Positions 23,931 to 31,948 are shown, counted from the stretch's first letter. The stretch is DNA of 41,240 nt from Pirellulales bacterium (GCA_020846145.1 JADLEL010000112.1:1-41240), one strand, 5' to 3'. The notes: generated by a model from the sequence alone, not told the origin. Numbers and translations: made by a program.

Positions 23931-23943
23931 TCGAGCGTTTTCG

Positions 23944-24738
23944 ATGGCATCCAATAAAAACATGTTCCAAGTTAAAATCTGCGGTATCACAAACGAAGCC
24001 GACGCGAAAGACGCCGTCGAAATTGGCACGGATGCCCTCGGGATGAATTTTTATCCGAAAAGTCCGCGATTCATCACCCCGGAAACCGCGGCAGGAATTA
24101 TCGAAGCCATCCCCCGCGCGATCATCAAAGTAGGCGTGTTCGTAAACGAAACCGCCGAGCTGGTTGCCAAAACCTTCGACGCGCTCGGTCTGGACCTGAT
24201 TCAACTTCATGGCGATGAAACGCCGGAGTATCTCGTGCAGTTGGGGAATCGTCCCGTGATGAAAGCCTTCCGATTGACTCCCGAAGGTTTGCCGCCGATC
24301 GAAAACTTCCTTCGTAGGACAGGTTTCCAACCTGTCGTGGAAGGTAGAACAGGTTTCCAACCTGTCGTGGAAGGTAGGACAGGTTTCCAACCTGTCGTGG
24401 AAGGTAGAACAGGTTTCCAACCTGTCGTGGAAAAAAGACAGGTTGGAAACCTGTCCTACGTTCTGATCGATTCCCACGTGGAAGGCATCTACGGCGGCTC
24501 CGGCGTTCCCGCCGATTGGGAGCTATGTGCTAAATTCGCCCGAAATCCACAAAATCCGCCACTCGTTCTCGCGGGCGGATTAACGACGGCCAATATCACG
24601 CATGCCATTCGCACCGTTCGGCCAAATGCCGTCGATACCGCTAGCGGCGTGGAAACTGCTCCCGGCCGCAAAGACCGCGACCTCATGGCCGCTTTTGTCG
24701 AAAAAGCCCGCGCGGCCTTCTTGTCAAAAGATGGGTAG
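23944..24738 (+). CDS. trpF: Phosphoribosylanthranilate isomerase with in-frame repeat insertion
   Basis: A 264-residue TrpF that converts phosphoribosylanthranilate to CdRP in tryptophan synthesis. Usual length is about 200-215. The catalytic cysteine is in KICGIT (Cys13) and the catalytic aspartate in VLIDSHV (Asp176). IQLHGDE, YGGSG, LAGGLT and DTASGVE...PGRKD are the other family motifs, in normal order. About 49 residues (124-172) come from a repeat array: four copies of a ten-residue unit (GRTGFQPVVE) and one inverted unit (RQVGNLSY). They lie between two barrel strands, just before the aspartate strand, and removing them restores normal length. A barrel loop could tolerate this, so the gene may still be active. 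ATG at 23944 or 23962 is possible; no ribosome site is clear. No other trp gene is in the window. Confidence 0.9.
   Translation: MASNKNMFQVKICGITNEADAKDAVEIGTDALGMNFYPKSPRFITPETAAGIIEAIPRAIIKVGVFVNETAELVAKTFDALGLDLIQLHGDETPEYLVQLGNRPVMKAFRLTPEGLPPIENFLRRTGFQPVVEGRTGFQPVVEGRTGFQPVVEGRTGFQPVVEKRQVGNLSYVLIDSHVEGIYGGSGVPADWELCAKFARNPQNPPLVLAGGLTTANITHAIRTVRPNAVDTASGVETAPGRKDRDLMAAFVEKARAAFLSKDG
24314..24459. repeat. Repeat R4 array inside trpF (four direct units and one inverted)
   Basis: Units of 30 bp built on GTAGRACAGGTTTCCAACCT and GTCGTGGAAG, four in tandem, closed by an inverted unit (GACAGGTTGGAAACCTGTCC then TAC). Each unit contains the palindrome GACAGGTTTCCAACCTGTC. The 30-bp period is ten codons, so unit number can change without a frameshift. 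Other R4 copies are at 27982 and 31962. Confidence 0.93.
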
Positions 24739-24808
24739 AGGCCGTATCATAGTGCTTTCGCATTTTTCGGGCTAAATCCACGCTTTTAATTATTGAAGGA
24801 CCCCACCA

Positions 24809-26125
24809 ATGGCTACAGTCGCTCAAAAGATACCCAATAAAGTCGCCGATATTTCACTCGCCGAATTTGGCCGCAAGGAGATCATGCTTGCCGAGCACGA
24901 AATGCCCGGCCTGATGGCGCTCCGCCGGAAGTACGGCCGGTCGAAACCGCTCACCGGCGCGCGGATCGCCGGCTGCCTGCACATGACCATTCAAACGGCG
25001 GTGCTCATCGAGACCCTCGCCGAGCTAGGCGCCGAAGTTACCTGGAGCAGTTGCAATAAATACTCCACCCAAGACCACGCCGCCGCCGCGATGGCCGCCG
25101 GGGGCATCCCCGTTTATGCCTGGAAGGGCGAAACCGACGCCGAATACGACTGGTGCATCGAGCAAACGCTCTATTTCCCCGATGGCAAGCCGCTGAACCT
25201 CATCGTCGATGACGGCGGCGACCTGACGGCCATCGTCCACGGCCCCAAGTACCGCCACCTGCTTTCGGAAATCCGCGGCCTCTCCGAGGAAACCACCACC
25301 GGCGTGCATCGCTTGTACCAGATGCACGAGCGCGGCGAACTGGCCGTCCCGGCGATCAACGTGAACGACTCGGTTACGAAAAGCAAGTTCGACAACCTCT
25401 ACGGCTGCCGCGAATCGCTGGCCGACGGCATCAAGCGGGCGACCGATGTGATGGTCGCCGGCAAGGTGGTCGTCATCGCCGGCTATGGCGACGTCGGCAA
25501 GGGCTGCGCCCACTCGATGCGTTCCTACGGCGCGCGGGTCATCATCACCGAAATCGATCCCATCTGCGCCCTGCAAGCCGCGATGGAAGGCTTTGAAGTT
25601 ACTACGATGGACGAAGCCTGCTCGCAAGGGAATATCTTTGTCACCTGCACCGGTTGCCGCGACATTATTTTGTTGAAGCATATCGAGAAAATGCCCAACG
25701 ACGCCATCGTCTGCAACATCGGACATTTCGACCTGGAAATCGACGTCGCCGGCCTCAATGCCCGCAAGGACGTGAAGCGGTTGAACATCAAACCGCTGGT
25801 CGATCATTACACCTTCCCCGACGGCCATTCGATCATCCTCCTGGCCGAAGGCCGCTTGGTGAACTTAGGTTGCGCCACGGGCCATCCGTCGTTCGTCATG
25901 TCGAATTCGTTCACCAATCAGGTGCTGGCCCAAATCGCGCTGTGGACCGAGCCGGAAAAATACCCCCTGGGCGTCCACTGCCTGCCGAAACATCTCGACG
26001 AAGAAGTCGCCCGCTTGCACCTCGACCAGCTCGGCGTAAAACTCACCAAGCTCACTCCCGAGCAAGCCGAATATCTCGGCATCCCCGCCACCGGGCCGTT
26101 CAAGCCGGAGTATTACCGCTATTAG
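24809..26125 (+). CDS. ahcY: Adenosylhomocysteinase (S-adenosylhomocysteine hydrolase)
   Basis: A 438-residue enzyme that splits S-adenosylhomocysteine into adenosine and homocysteine, keeping the methylation cycle running. Family motifs are clear: [10 protein letters not shown] near the N-terminus, the substrate region [15 protein letters not shown], the NAD-binding Rossmann motif [11 protein letters not shown] (about residues 222-232), the [10 protein letters not shown] strand, and the C-terminal KPEYYRY, which contributes to the neighbouring subunit's NAD site. Length fits the bacterial form. AAGGA lies about eight to twelve bases upstream of the ATG. The upstream 70 bp show no SAH riboswitch that I can recognise. 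It lies between trpF and a DUF1015 gene on the same strand. Confidence 0.97.
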   Translation: MATVAQKIPNKVADISLAEFGRKEIMLAEHEMPGLMALRRKYGRSKPLTGARIAGCLHMTIQTAVLIETLAELGAEVTWSSCNKYSTQDHAAAAMAAGGIPVYAWKGETDAEYDWCIEQTLYFPDGKPLNLIVDDGGDLTAIVHGPKYRHLLSEIRGLSEETTTGVHRLYQMHERGELAVPAINVNDSVTKSKFDNLYGCRESLADGIKRATDVMVAGKVVVIAGYGDVGKGCAHSMRSYGARVIITEIDPICALQAAMEGFEVTTMDEACSQGNIFVTCTGCRDIILLKHIEKMPNDAIVCNIGHFDLEIDVAGLNARKDVKRLNIKPLVDHYTFPDGHSIILLAEGRLVNLGCATGHPSFVMSNSFTNQVLAQIALWTEPEKYPLGVHCLPKHLDEEVARLHLDQLGVKLTKLTPEQAEYLGIPATGPFKPEYYRY

Positions 26126-26222
26126 GGGCGTGGGGCGAGGGGCGTGGGGCGAGGGAATAACCTCTCACCGTCGCCCCGACCGTCATTCCCTCGCCCCTCA
26201 CCCCACACCCCTCACCCCTTTC
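26126..26222. repeat. GC-rich inverted repeat (GGGGCGTGGGGCGAGGG type)
   Basis: Units of GGGGCGTGGGGCGAGGGG just after ahcY face CCCTCGCCCCTCACCCCACA and CCCCTCACCCC before the DUF1015 gene. The arms are imperfect but clearly complementary; the hairpin could weaken read-through between the two genes. Confidence 0.7.
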
Positions 26223-26226
26223 CATC

Positions 26227-27531
26227 ATGCCCGAAATTCAAGCCTTCCGCGGAATCCGTTACAATCTTGGTCAAGTCGGTTCGTTGAGTGACGTGGTGTC
26301 GCCACCCTACGATGTCATCGGTCCCGATTTCCTCGACGAACTCTACAGGATGCACCCCTGCAACTTTGTGCGGATCGACTTCAACCGCATCGAGCCGGGC
26401 GACGACGATGAAGCCAACAACCGCTACACCCGCGCCGCGAAGTTCCTCAAGAACTGGCTCGCCGAAGGAGTCCTCACGACCGAACCCGACCCCGCCATCT
26501 ACATTTATTACCAAGACTTCGACAGCGGCGGCACGACTTATACCCGCCGCGGTTTCTTGGCCCGGCACAAGCTCTCGAAATTCGGCGAGGGCCAGGTCTT
26601 CCCGCACGAAGAAACCTTGCCCGCCGCCAAGGCCGACCGGCTCATGCTCATGCACGTTACGAAGGCCAATTTAAGCCCGATCTTCGGCCTCTATCCCGAC
26701 AAGGAAAAGGCGGCCGAGAAACTGTTGGACAAGGCCATCGAAGGCAAGACGCCCATCGTCGCCAAGGACCATCTCGGCGTTACACACCGCCTGTGGCCGG
26801 TGTCCGACCCGGCGTTCATCAATGCGCTCACCGGCCTCTTAGGCCCCAAGCCGCTGTTCATCGCCGACGGCCACCACCGCTACGAAACGTCGTGCAAGTA
26901 CCAAGAGGAAATCTACGATAGCGGCTTTCTCTCGCCCACGCATCCGGCGAACACCACGCTGATGATGTTCGTTGCGATGGAAGACCCGGGCCTGATCGTC
27001 ATGCCCACGCACCGCCTCTTTACCGGCGTGCCCGAACTCGATGCCGCGGAACTTGCCGCGAAGCTCGGCGATTGCTTCACTTGCCGCGTCGCCGCCGCAG
27101 GACCGGACGCCGCGCCGGAGATTTGGGAAGAGATCGATACCCTTGGGGCGCAAGGAGTTATCGGCCTCTTCACGAAGAAGGACAACAATTGGACCCTCGC
27201 CACGCTGACCGATGCCGGCAAAGCCCGCATGGCCGAAGTCGCTCCCGAGCACAACGAGGAATGGCGAGCCCTGGGCGTTGCCCTCTTGCACCGGCTCATC
27301 GTCGGCGACATCTTAGGCTGCCCGAACCCGCCCAAGCCCGGCTACGTACATTTAGTCGAGGAAGTCGTCTCGGGCCTCGAGACCGGAGAATATCCCCTGG
27401 CCGCGCTCGTCATGCCCGCCACGGTCGAAGACGTTCGCCTCATCAGCCTTCGCGGCGAGCGCATGCCGGCGAAGAGCACGTACTTTTATCCGAAGCTGCT
27501 GAGCGGGTTGGTGATCAATCCGCTGGAATGA
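26227..27531 (+). CDS. DUF1015 family protein
   Basis: A 434-residue protein that matches DUF1015 along its length: the N-terminal SLSDVVSPPYDVIGPD, the IYIYYQDF strand, FPHEETLPAAKADRL, and the signature LFIADGHHRYETSCKY (about residues 218-233). The family is widespread in bacteria and archaea and often lies near serine and phosphoglycerate genes. Its biochemical role is not established, although the conserved GHHRYE motif looks like a metal or phosphate site (inference). No signal peptide or membrane segment is seen. The start ATG has no clear ribosome site because a repeat fills the upstream region. Confidence 0.9.
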   Translation: MPEIQAFRGIRYNLGQVGSLSDVVSPPYDVIGPDFLDELYRMHPCNFVRIDFNRIEPGDDDEANNRYTRAAKFLKNWLAEGVLTTEPDPAIYIYYQDFDSGGTTYTRRGFLARHKLSKFGEGQVFPHEETLPAAKADRLMLMHVTKANLSPIFGLYPDKEKAAEKLLDKAIEGKTPIVAKDHLGVTHRLWPVSDPAFINALTGLLGPKPLFIADGHHRYETSCKYQEEIYDSGFLSPTHPANTTLMMFVAMEDPGLIVMPTHRLFTGVPELDAAELAAKLGDCFTCRVAAAGPDAAPEIWEEIDTLGAQGVIGLFTKKDNNWTLATLTDAGKARMAEVAPEHNEEWRALGVALLHRLIVGDILGCPNPPKPGYVHLVEEVVSGLETGEYPLAALVMPATVEDVRLISLRGERMPAKSTYFYPKLLSGLVINPLE

Positions 27532-27693
27532 TATTGCAAATTGGTAATTTCAAATTGCAAATTTCAAATTGAACAACAGCCATTGGACGATCGCATCCCG
27601 GCGCTTTTGGCCTGCGTTTATGCGACCTTCTGGCCTGTGCGTGCATTGTTTGTTCAATTTGCAATTCGAAATTTGCAATGACCAATTTACAAT
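27532..27693. repeat. AT-rich inverted repeat (TTTCAAATTGCAAATTTC type)
   Basis: Left arm about 27532-27577 (ATTGCAAATTGGTAATTTC and following) and right arm about 27650-27693 (TTGTTCAATTTGCAATTCG and following) are imperfect reverse complements around a 70-bp centre. It begins just after the DUF1015 stop codon. Confidence 0.8.
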
Positions 27694-27699
27694 TCCCCC

Positions 27700-27713
27700 G
27701 TTCCACGTGAAAC
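27700..27713. promoter_or_regulatory. parS-like site (one mismatch)
   Basis: GTTCCACGTGAAAC differs from the palindromic parS core GTTTCACGTGAAAC at one base. It lies about 1.7 kb before the two exact sites and 1.9 kb before parA. Confidence 0.75.
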
Positions 27714-27749
27714 GCCCTGCCGGGGCCAAGGACGCCCCGGCTCGCTATT

Positions 27750-28376
27750 ATGCCTTCCAACCTCCGCCTGCGAACGCCGCGCTTGGAACTCGTCGCCGCG
27801 ATGGTGGAAATGCTCCAAGCCGATTTGGCAGGACGGGAGAAACTCTCGGAAGCGCTGGGCGTCGAAGTCCCCGCCGCTTGGCCGCCGATCAATTGGGAAC
27901 GCGAACCCATCGAATATCTCATCGATTGGATGCAGCGTCGCCCCGACGCCCCCGGCTGGTTCGCCTGGTACTGCATCCTTCGTGGGACAGGTTTCCAACC
28001 TGTCAATACACGCACATCATTGAATAAACTCTCGTTTGATAATAATTTGCGACAGGTTGGAAACCTGTCCCACAACACCCTCATCGGCGGCCTGGGCTTC
28101 CTCGGCCCGCCCAGCGCCGCGGGCGAATCGGTCGTCGGCTACTCGCTCCTCGCCGACTTCCACCGCCAAGGCTATTGCCCCGAAGCCCTCTCCGCGCTCC
28201 TCGATTGGGCGTTCTCCCACGCCGAACTAAAATCACTGCTCATCCGCACCCTTACGGGCCATCGCCCCTCGATCCGCGTCGCCGAAAAGCTGGGCTTCGA
28301 ATTCGCCGGCCCCGGCCCCGAACCGAATACCGTCGAATATGCTTTGGATCGAGCAGGCTGGATGCGTGAAATTTAG
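27750..28376 (+). CDS. GNAT-family N-acetyltransferase with in-frame repeat insertion
   Basis: A 208-residue acetyltransferase of the RimJ/RimL-type GNAT group, opening with PSNLRLRTPRLELVAA. The middle strand pair is WFAWYCILR and LIGGLGFLGPP; then YSLLADFHRQGYCPEALSALLDWAF contains the acetyl-CoA loop (usually Q/RxxGxG/A, here RQGYCPEA). The C-terminal NxxSxrvaeKlGFE pattern appears as HRPSIRVAEKLGFEF. Residues 78-108 (GTGFQPVNTR to QVGNLSHN) are translated from repeat R4 and sit at the turn of the central beta hairpin. Without them the protein is about 177 residues, normal for the family. The substrate is unknown. The stop codon lies within another repeat (28371-28490). Confidence 0.85.
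   Translation: MPSNLRLRTPRLELVAAMVEMLQADLAGREKLSEALGVEVPAAWPPINWEREPIEYLIDWMQRRPDAPGWFAWYCILRGTGFQPVNTRTSLNKLSFDNNLRQVGNLSHNTLIGGLGFLGPPSAAGESVVGYSLLADFHRQGYCPEALSALLDWAFSHAELKSLLIRTLTGHRPSIRVAEKLGFEFAGPGPEPNTVEYALDRAGWMREI
27982..28073. repeat. Repeat R4 inverted pair inside the GNAT gene
   Basis: GTGGGACAGGTTTCCAACCT (arm 27982-28004) and its reverse complement (28051-28073) surround a 46-bp AT-richer centre that remains open in frame. The arms are 23 bp and perfect. Confidence 0.92.
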
Positions 28377-28490
28377 CCCCCCGTGAATACACGGGGGGCA
28401 ACGTCGCCGAGGCAATCCTCGATTATTACGAAGAAACGCTTGGCACTTTCCGCGCAAACCCGCCCCCGGTGTATTCACCGGGGGCTAAAT
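28371..28490. repeat. Inverted repeat R9 (TTTAGCCCCCGGTGAATACA)
   Basis: ATTTAGCCCCCCGTGAATAC at 28371 faces GTATTCACCGGGGGCTAAAT ending at 28490. Each arm has its own small stem (CCCCCGTG with CACGGGGG). It carries the GNAT stop codon at its left end. Confidence 0.87.
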
Positions 28491-28545
28491 GGCGTTTGCA
28501 ACAAACCCATTTGACAATCACTCAGCCACCCGCCACAATCCGGGC

Positions 28546-29382
28546 ATGGAAGAAACCGCCGGCCTACCCACCGATCCACTTCCGCCCCAAGAGCCGTTGT
28601 ACGTCTTGGCCGGCTCTGAGGGCATAAAAAACCGCGAAATCTATTCTCCTCCTCGGCTCGGAATCATTCATCTCCTGGGCTGGGTCACTTTCGCCGCCAT
28701 TCTGATGAAATTGATCGTGGCGATGGAAATGCTCCGCACGACGACGGATCGCTCGCAATCCGAAACTTTCAAACTCGCCGAACAAATCCTGAGCTATTCC
28801 AAGTCGATCCTCATGGCCGCTGTCCTGGTGGGCGGAATAGTCTTCTATTACGATCGATTCCGTCGCAAAAGCCCCGGCACGCTCCAACCCGGCCATTGGC
28901 TCATCGCCGTCAGTAGCGTCAGCGTCGTTTGTAACCTGCTCTTATGGTCTGGGATCAATATTCTACAAGTTTTCGAGTCCCGCGGGATGTTTTCGACTCA
29001 GCTTTATCTTTCCATCTATGGTTTGATGTATCTGGGAATGGCAATTCCTTTCATTTTCGCCGCAAAAACTCTCGCCGAACGGGGACGCTGGCGCTGGGTG
29101 ATGATCTACTTGATCTTGGCTTATTTTTCCCAAGGTGCCTTTTATCTTCTGGGCACATTTTTCTTTTTTTCCAATCTCATGAGATTCGTGAACGTTCAAT
29201 GTTGCGGTTATCCGCTTATGCTCCTTCTCCTCATTGCCACGATTACTGACCTCGTGAGACGCATCTCCCGCGATTGGCTGCACTGGCTGGGAGCCGTTTT
29301 TCCCATGGCGACTTTTGTTTTCAGTATCCTTTGGCATGTCCTCTACAATTACCTCCGGCAGAGCGATCTCTTCACACGATAA
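28546..29382 (+). CDS. Hypothetical polytopic membrane protein
   Basis: I do not recognise this 278-residue protein. It has about seven hydrophobic segments, the first at about residues 34-58 (LLGWVTFAAILMKLIVAMEM), then near 85 (SILMAAVLVGGIVFYY), 110, 140, 170, 205 and 240. The N-terminus is proline-rich and soluble; there is no cleavable signal. No catalytic motif is visible. The start is placed at the ATG 28546 because the longer frame to 28489 begins inside repeat R9; no strong ribosome site supports either. It lies just upstream of the parS sites and parA, but nothing suggests that it takes part in segregation. Confidence 0.65.
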   Translation: MEETAGLPTDPLPPQEPLYVLAGSEGIKNREIYSPPRLGIIHLLGWVTFAAILMKLIVAMEMLRTTTDRSQSETFKLAEQILSYSKSILMAAVLVGGIVFYYDRFRRKSPGTLQPGHWLIAVSSVSVVCNLLLWSGINILQVFESRGMFSTQLYLSIYGLMYLGMAIPFIFAAKTLAERGRWRWVMIYLILAYFSQGAFYLLGTFFFFSNLMRFVNVQCCGYPLMLLLLIATITDLVRRISRDWLHWLGAVFPMATFVFSILWHVLYNYLRQSDLFTR

Positions 29383-29406
29383 GATAATCCCATTGGAAAA
29401 CTGCGC

Positions 29407-29420
29407 GTTTCACGTGAAAC
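29407..29420. promoter_or_regulatory. parS centromere site, exact palindrome
   Basis: GTTTCACGTGAAAC is the 14-bp core of the canonical bacterial parS. It lies 163 bp before parA. ParB would load here and spread along the DNA. Confidence 0.93.
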
Positions 29421-29443
29421 GGGCAATTAACGCAGAGTTTGGC

Positions 29444-29457
29444 GTTTCACGTGAAAC
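29444..29457. promoter_or_regulatory. parS centromere site, exact palindrome (second copy)
   Basis: A second GTTTCACGTGAAAC, extended by GC on both sides (GC before, GC after), 37 bp from the first centre to centre, i.e. about 3.5 helical turns. Two close sites upstream of parA are a common arrangement. Confidence 0.93.
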
Positions 29458-29582
29458 GCGGGCGTTGGCCTTTCAAGAAGAAAAATTGCCATTCCCTCTA
29501 TCAGCCTTTTCTGGTTAGAATCCGGCCCCTTATCGGATAAGCGTTCGCCTAATCCTCTCCCGAAGGGAGTGGGAATACCAAA

Positions 29583-30329
29583 ATGGTTCGAATCTACTGC
29601 GTGGCCAATCAGAAAGGCGGCGTGGGAAAAACCACGACGGCCGTGAACCTTGCCGGCGCAATGGCCAAGGCGGGAGCGCGGACGCTGTTGGTCGATCTCG
29701 ATCCGCAGTGCAACGCCACCAGCGGACTCGGACTGCAACCGACCGCCAGCCACCCGCTGGTCGCCTGCGAACCGCTCCGACAGGGGGTTCGGCAATCCAG
29801 TCTCCCCGGCCTCGATGTCCTGCCCGGCACACGGAGTTTTTGCGATGTCGAGGCCCTTACGCGAGAAGATCGCAACCAGACCGCCCGGCTCCGCGAGCAG
29901 CTTACCGGCGGTTTCAACGCCTACGACTATGTATTGATCGACTGCCCCCCCTCGCTTGGGCCATTAACCCGCACGGCGTTGGCTTGCTCGAACGAAGTTT
30001 TGATGCCCATCCAGTGCGAATACTTCGCCATGGAAGGATTGGCCCAGATGATCGAGGTTATCCGCGACGTGATGCAATCGGAGCCGAACCAACTGCAGTT
30101 CGGCGGAATCGTGCTGACGATGTACGATCACACGCTCGAACTGACCCACGAAGTCGATGCCGAGGTGCGGGACTTTTTCGGCGAGATCGTCTTTCGCACG
30201 GTCGTCCCCCGCGATGTCGCCGTCGCCGAAGCCCCCAGCCACGGCAGGACCGTCCTCGACTACGCCCCCCGCTCCCGCGGCAGCCGGGCCTACGCCGAAC
30301 TTTGCCTGGAATTATTAGGACGCACGTAG
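29583..30329 (+). CDS. parA: Chromosome-partitioning ATPase ParA
   Basis: A 248-residue ParA/Soj ATPase that moves ParB-parS complexes over the nucleoid. The deviant Walker A is KGGVGKTTTAVNLA (residues 11-24), with both lysines typical of the group. Walker A' is LLVDLDPQCNATSGLG and Walker B is YVLIDCPPSLG. The C-terminal region has the NEVLMPIQCEYFAMEGLAQ stretch characteristic of Soj proteins. The short length, without an N-terminal DNA-binding domain, marks the chromosomal type. Exact parS sites lie upstream and parB follows after 131 bp, which hold an R2 repeat. A GGGAG motif upstream is a little far from the ATG. Confidence 0.96.
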   Translation: MVRIYCVANQKGGVGKTTTAVNLAGAMAKAGARTLLVDLDPQCNATSGLGLQPTASHPLVACEPLRQGVRQSSLPGLDVLPGTRSFCDVEALTREDRNQTARLREQLTGGFNAYDYVLIDCPPSLGPLTRTALACSNEVLMPIQCEYFAMEGLAQMIEVIRDVMQSEPNQLQFGGIVLTMYDHTLELTHEVDAEVRDFFGEIVFRTVVPRDVAVAEAPSHGRTVLDYAPRSRGSRAYAELCLELLGRT

Positions 30330-30351
30330 GTTCCGCCTGCCGGGCGGGACT

Positions 30352-30421
30352 GTAGGTTATGCTTTAGCATAACTCACGACAGGTTTGGTGCATTTCATCG
30401 TTATGCTAGAGCATAACCTAC
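30352..30421. repeat. Repeat R2 inverted pair between parA and parB
   Basis: GTAGGTTATGCTTTAGCATA at 30352 and TATGCTAGAGCATAACCTAC ending at 30421. It separates two genes that normally sit directly next to each other, and could alter their relative expression. Confidence 0.88.
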
Positions 30422-30460
30422 ATTTTCAACCAATTACCATCATTCATGGAGGAATATATC

Positions 30461-31522
30461 ATGTCCAAGGAAAAGCGTCTCGGCCGCGGCTTGGAAGCCC
30501 TGCTCGGTCAGCTACCCATCAAAAGCGATTCGATGGCATCCGGCCCGAATAAAATCCACGCTTCAAACGAATCGCCCTTCGGCGCGGCGAATCCCCCGCG
30601 GATGTCCCCGCCCCCCGATTTCTTCGAACATCCGCCCGGCACGATGATCGCGTCCCACGATCGGCAAGGCGAACCAGGACCGTCGGGCATCGTCCGTTTG
30701 CCGATCGATCGGATCGACAGCAATCCCCACCAGCCCCGCCAGGAATTCGATCCCCAGGAGCTGCAATCGCTCGCCGAAAGCATTTCCGCCCACGGCCTGT
30801 TGCAGCCGGTCGTGGTGCGAAACGTGGCCGGGCGCTACCAACTCATCGCCGGCGAGCGCCGCCTTCGCGCGGCGCAGCGCGCCGGCTGGACCGACGTGCC
30901 CGTGAATATCGTCGAAGCCGACGACCGCCAGACGGCCGAGTTGGCGATCGTCGAAAACCTGCAGCGCAAGGACTTGAACCCCCTGGAAAAGGCCGCCTCC
31001 TTCCAACGCTATTTGGAGCAGTACGGCTGCACGCAGGATGAGCTTGCCCGGCGGTTGAACATGGACCGCTCGACCATCGCCAATTTCATCCGCCTGCTGG
31101 AACTGCCCGAAGGGGTCCAAGACGCCCTGCGCCGCGGCGAAATCACCCAGGGCCATGCCCGGGCGCTGCTCCCGCTGGGCGATGAACGCGAGCAAATCGA
31201 TTTTTGTACCCGCATCAAATTGGAGGGCCTGAACGTTCGTCAGACCGAAGCGTTTGTCCAGCAGATGATCGATTCGGCCGATATCGAACCGCTCGCCCTC
31301 ATCAACCGGGACGGCCGCACGGAAAAAGTCGGCCCGCCGCAGAACGAGCATCTTGCCGTGCTGGAACAACAATTTCGGGCCGCCTTGGGGATCAAAAAGG
31401 TGCAAATCACCCACAACGCCCGCGGGAGGGGGAAACTCGTGATCCATTTCCGCGATCACGAAGAATTCGAGCGGATTTTGGGCCACATTTGCGGCCCCCG
31501 CTCGCAAAGCCGCGCCGGATAG
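30461..31522 (+). CDS. parB: Chromosome-partitioning protein ParB
   Basis: A 353-residue ParB/Spo0J. The N-terminal CTP-binding domain begins about residue 72 (VRLPIDRIDSNPHQPR) and holds the GERRLRAAQRAG motif (C-motif 2) and ENLQRKDLNPLEKA. The central helix-turn-helix (TQDELARRLNMDRSTIANFIRLLELP) reads parS. The C-terminal ~60 residues form the dimer domain, ending in a basic segment. The first 70 residues are low-complexity after a KRLGRGLEALLGQ motif that usually contacts ParA. The start at 30461 is supported by GGAGGA just upstream; the ATG at 30446 overlaps that site and is not used. ParB binds the exact parS sites at 29407 and 29444. Confidence 0.96.
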   Translation: MSKEKRLGRGLEALLGQLPIKSDSMASGPNKIHASNESPFGAANPPRMSPPPDFFEHPPGTMIASHDRQGEPGPSGIVRLPIDRIDSNPHQPRQEFDPQELQSLAESISAHGLLQPVVVRNVAGRYQLIAGERRLRAAQRAGWTDVPVNIVEADDRQTAELAIVENLQRKDLNPLEKAASFQRYLEQYGCTQDELARRLNMDRSTIANFIRLLELPEGVQDALRRGEITQGHARALLPLGDEREQIDFCTRIKLEGLNVRQTEAFVQQMIDSADIEPLALINRDGRTEKVGPPQNEHLAVLEQQFRAALGIKKVQITHNARGRGKLVIHFRDHEEFERILGHICGPRSQSRAG

Positions 31523-31611
31523 CGCATCAGAGCGCGAACGCGGATCGCTCCTGCGATGTCTAACCTGTTGCGGTAAAACAAGTTAGCAACCCAATTGCGT
31601 CGCCGAGCAAG

Positions 31612-31668
31612 GTAGGTTATGCTTTAGCATAACACCGAGGGCGAATGTTATGCTAAAACATAACATTC
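31612..31668. repeat. Repeat R2 inverted pair, one arm degenerate
   Basis: GTAGGTTATGCTTTAGCATA at 31612 is intact; the right arm (GTTATGCTAAAACATAACAT) has lost its end. It lies between parB and tRNA-Pro. Confidence 0.83.
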
Positions 31669-31689
31669 GTCCTAAAACGAGAAATACAT

Positions 31690-31764
31690 CGGGGTGTGGC
31701 GCAGCCTGGCTAGCGCGTCTGGTTTGGGACCAGAAAGTCGCAGGTTCAAATCCTGTCACCCCGA
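31690..31764 (+). tRNA. tRNA-Pro (anticodon TGG)
   Basis: A 75-nt cloverleaf. Acceptor stem CGGGGTG pairs with CACCCCG, D stem GCGC/GCGC with loop AGCCTGGCTA, anticodon stem TCTGG/CCAGA with loop TTTGGGA (anticodon TGG), T stem GCAGG/CCTGT with loop TTCAAAT, discriminator A. No CCA is encoded. All stems pair, allowing one G-T. Confidence 0.96.
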
Positions 31765-31813
31765 CTCAAGGGCATTTTTTTTCACAAGCTACAAGAATTC
31801 GATTGGAGGAATT

Positions 31814-31948
31814 ATGGGTTTACGTCCGCGAACGAAATTCGTTAAAAAGGTAAAAAGCCGAAGGTGCAGCAAATGCGGCTGCTTATTGGGAACCCAGCGC
31901 GTACGCTGCAAACGGTGCAGCCAGCCCGCCGGACGGCCGAAAAAGTAG
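31814..31948 (+). CDS. 44-residue basic zinc-ribbon protein
   Basis: A very small, strongly basic protein. Four cysteines (Cys18, Cys21, Cys32, Cys35) form a CxxC-x10-CxxC zinc ribbon (RRCSKCGC then RCKRC), with an extra Cys23. The N-terminus is rich in arginine and lysine and the C-terminus ends GRPKK. A strong GGAGGA ribosome site lies six bases before the ATG, so the gene is credible despite its size. The layout suggests nucleic-acid or ribosome binding, but I do not recognise the family. It starts 50 bp after tRNA-Pro and may share its transcript. A longer frame beginning inside the tRNA is not real. Confidence 0.75.
   Translation: MGLRPRTKFVKKVKSRRCSKCGCLLGTQRVRCKRCSQPAGRPKK

Noticed and set aside
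24314..24459. CRISPR-like array
   Set aside because: The 30-bp units are directly adjacent with no unique spacers, and one unit is inverted. No cas genes are nearby. It is a tandem palindromic repeat within trpF.
24739..24808. SAH riboswitch upstream of ahcY
   Set aside because: The 70-bp gap shows no conserved riboswitch core or pseudoknot-like pairing that I can identify.
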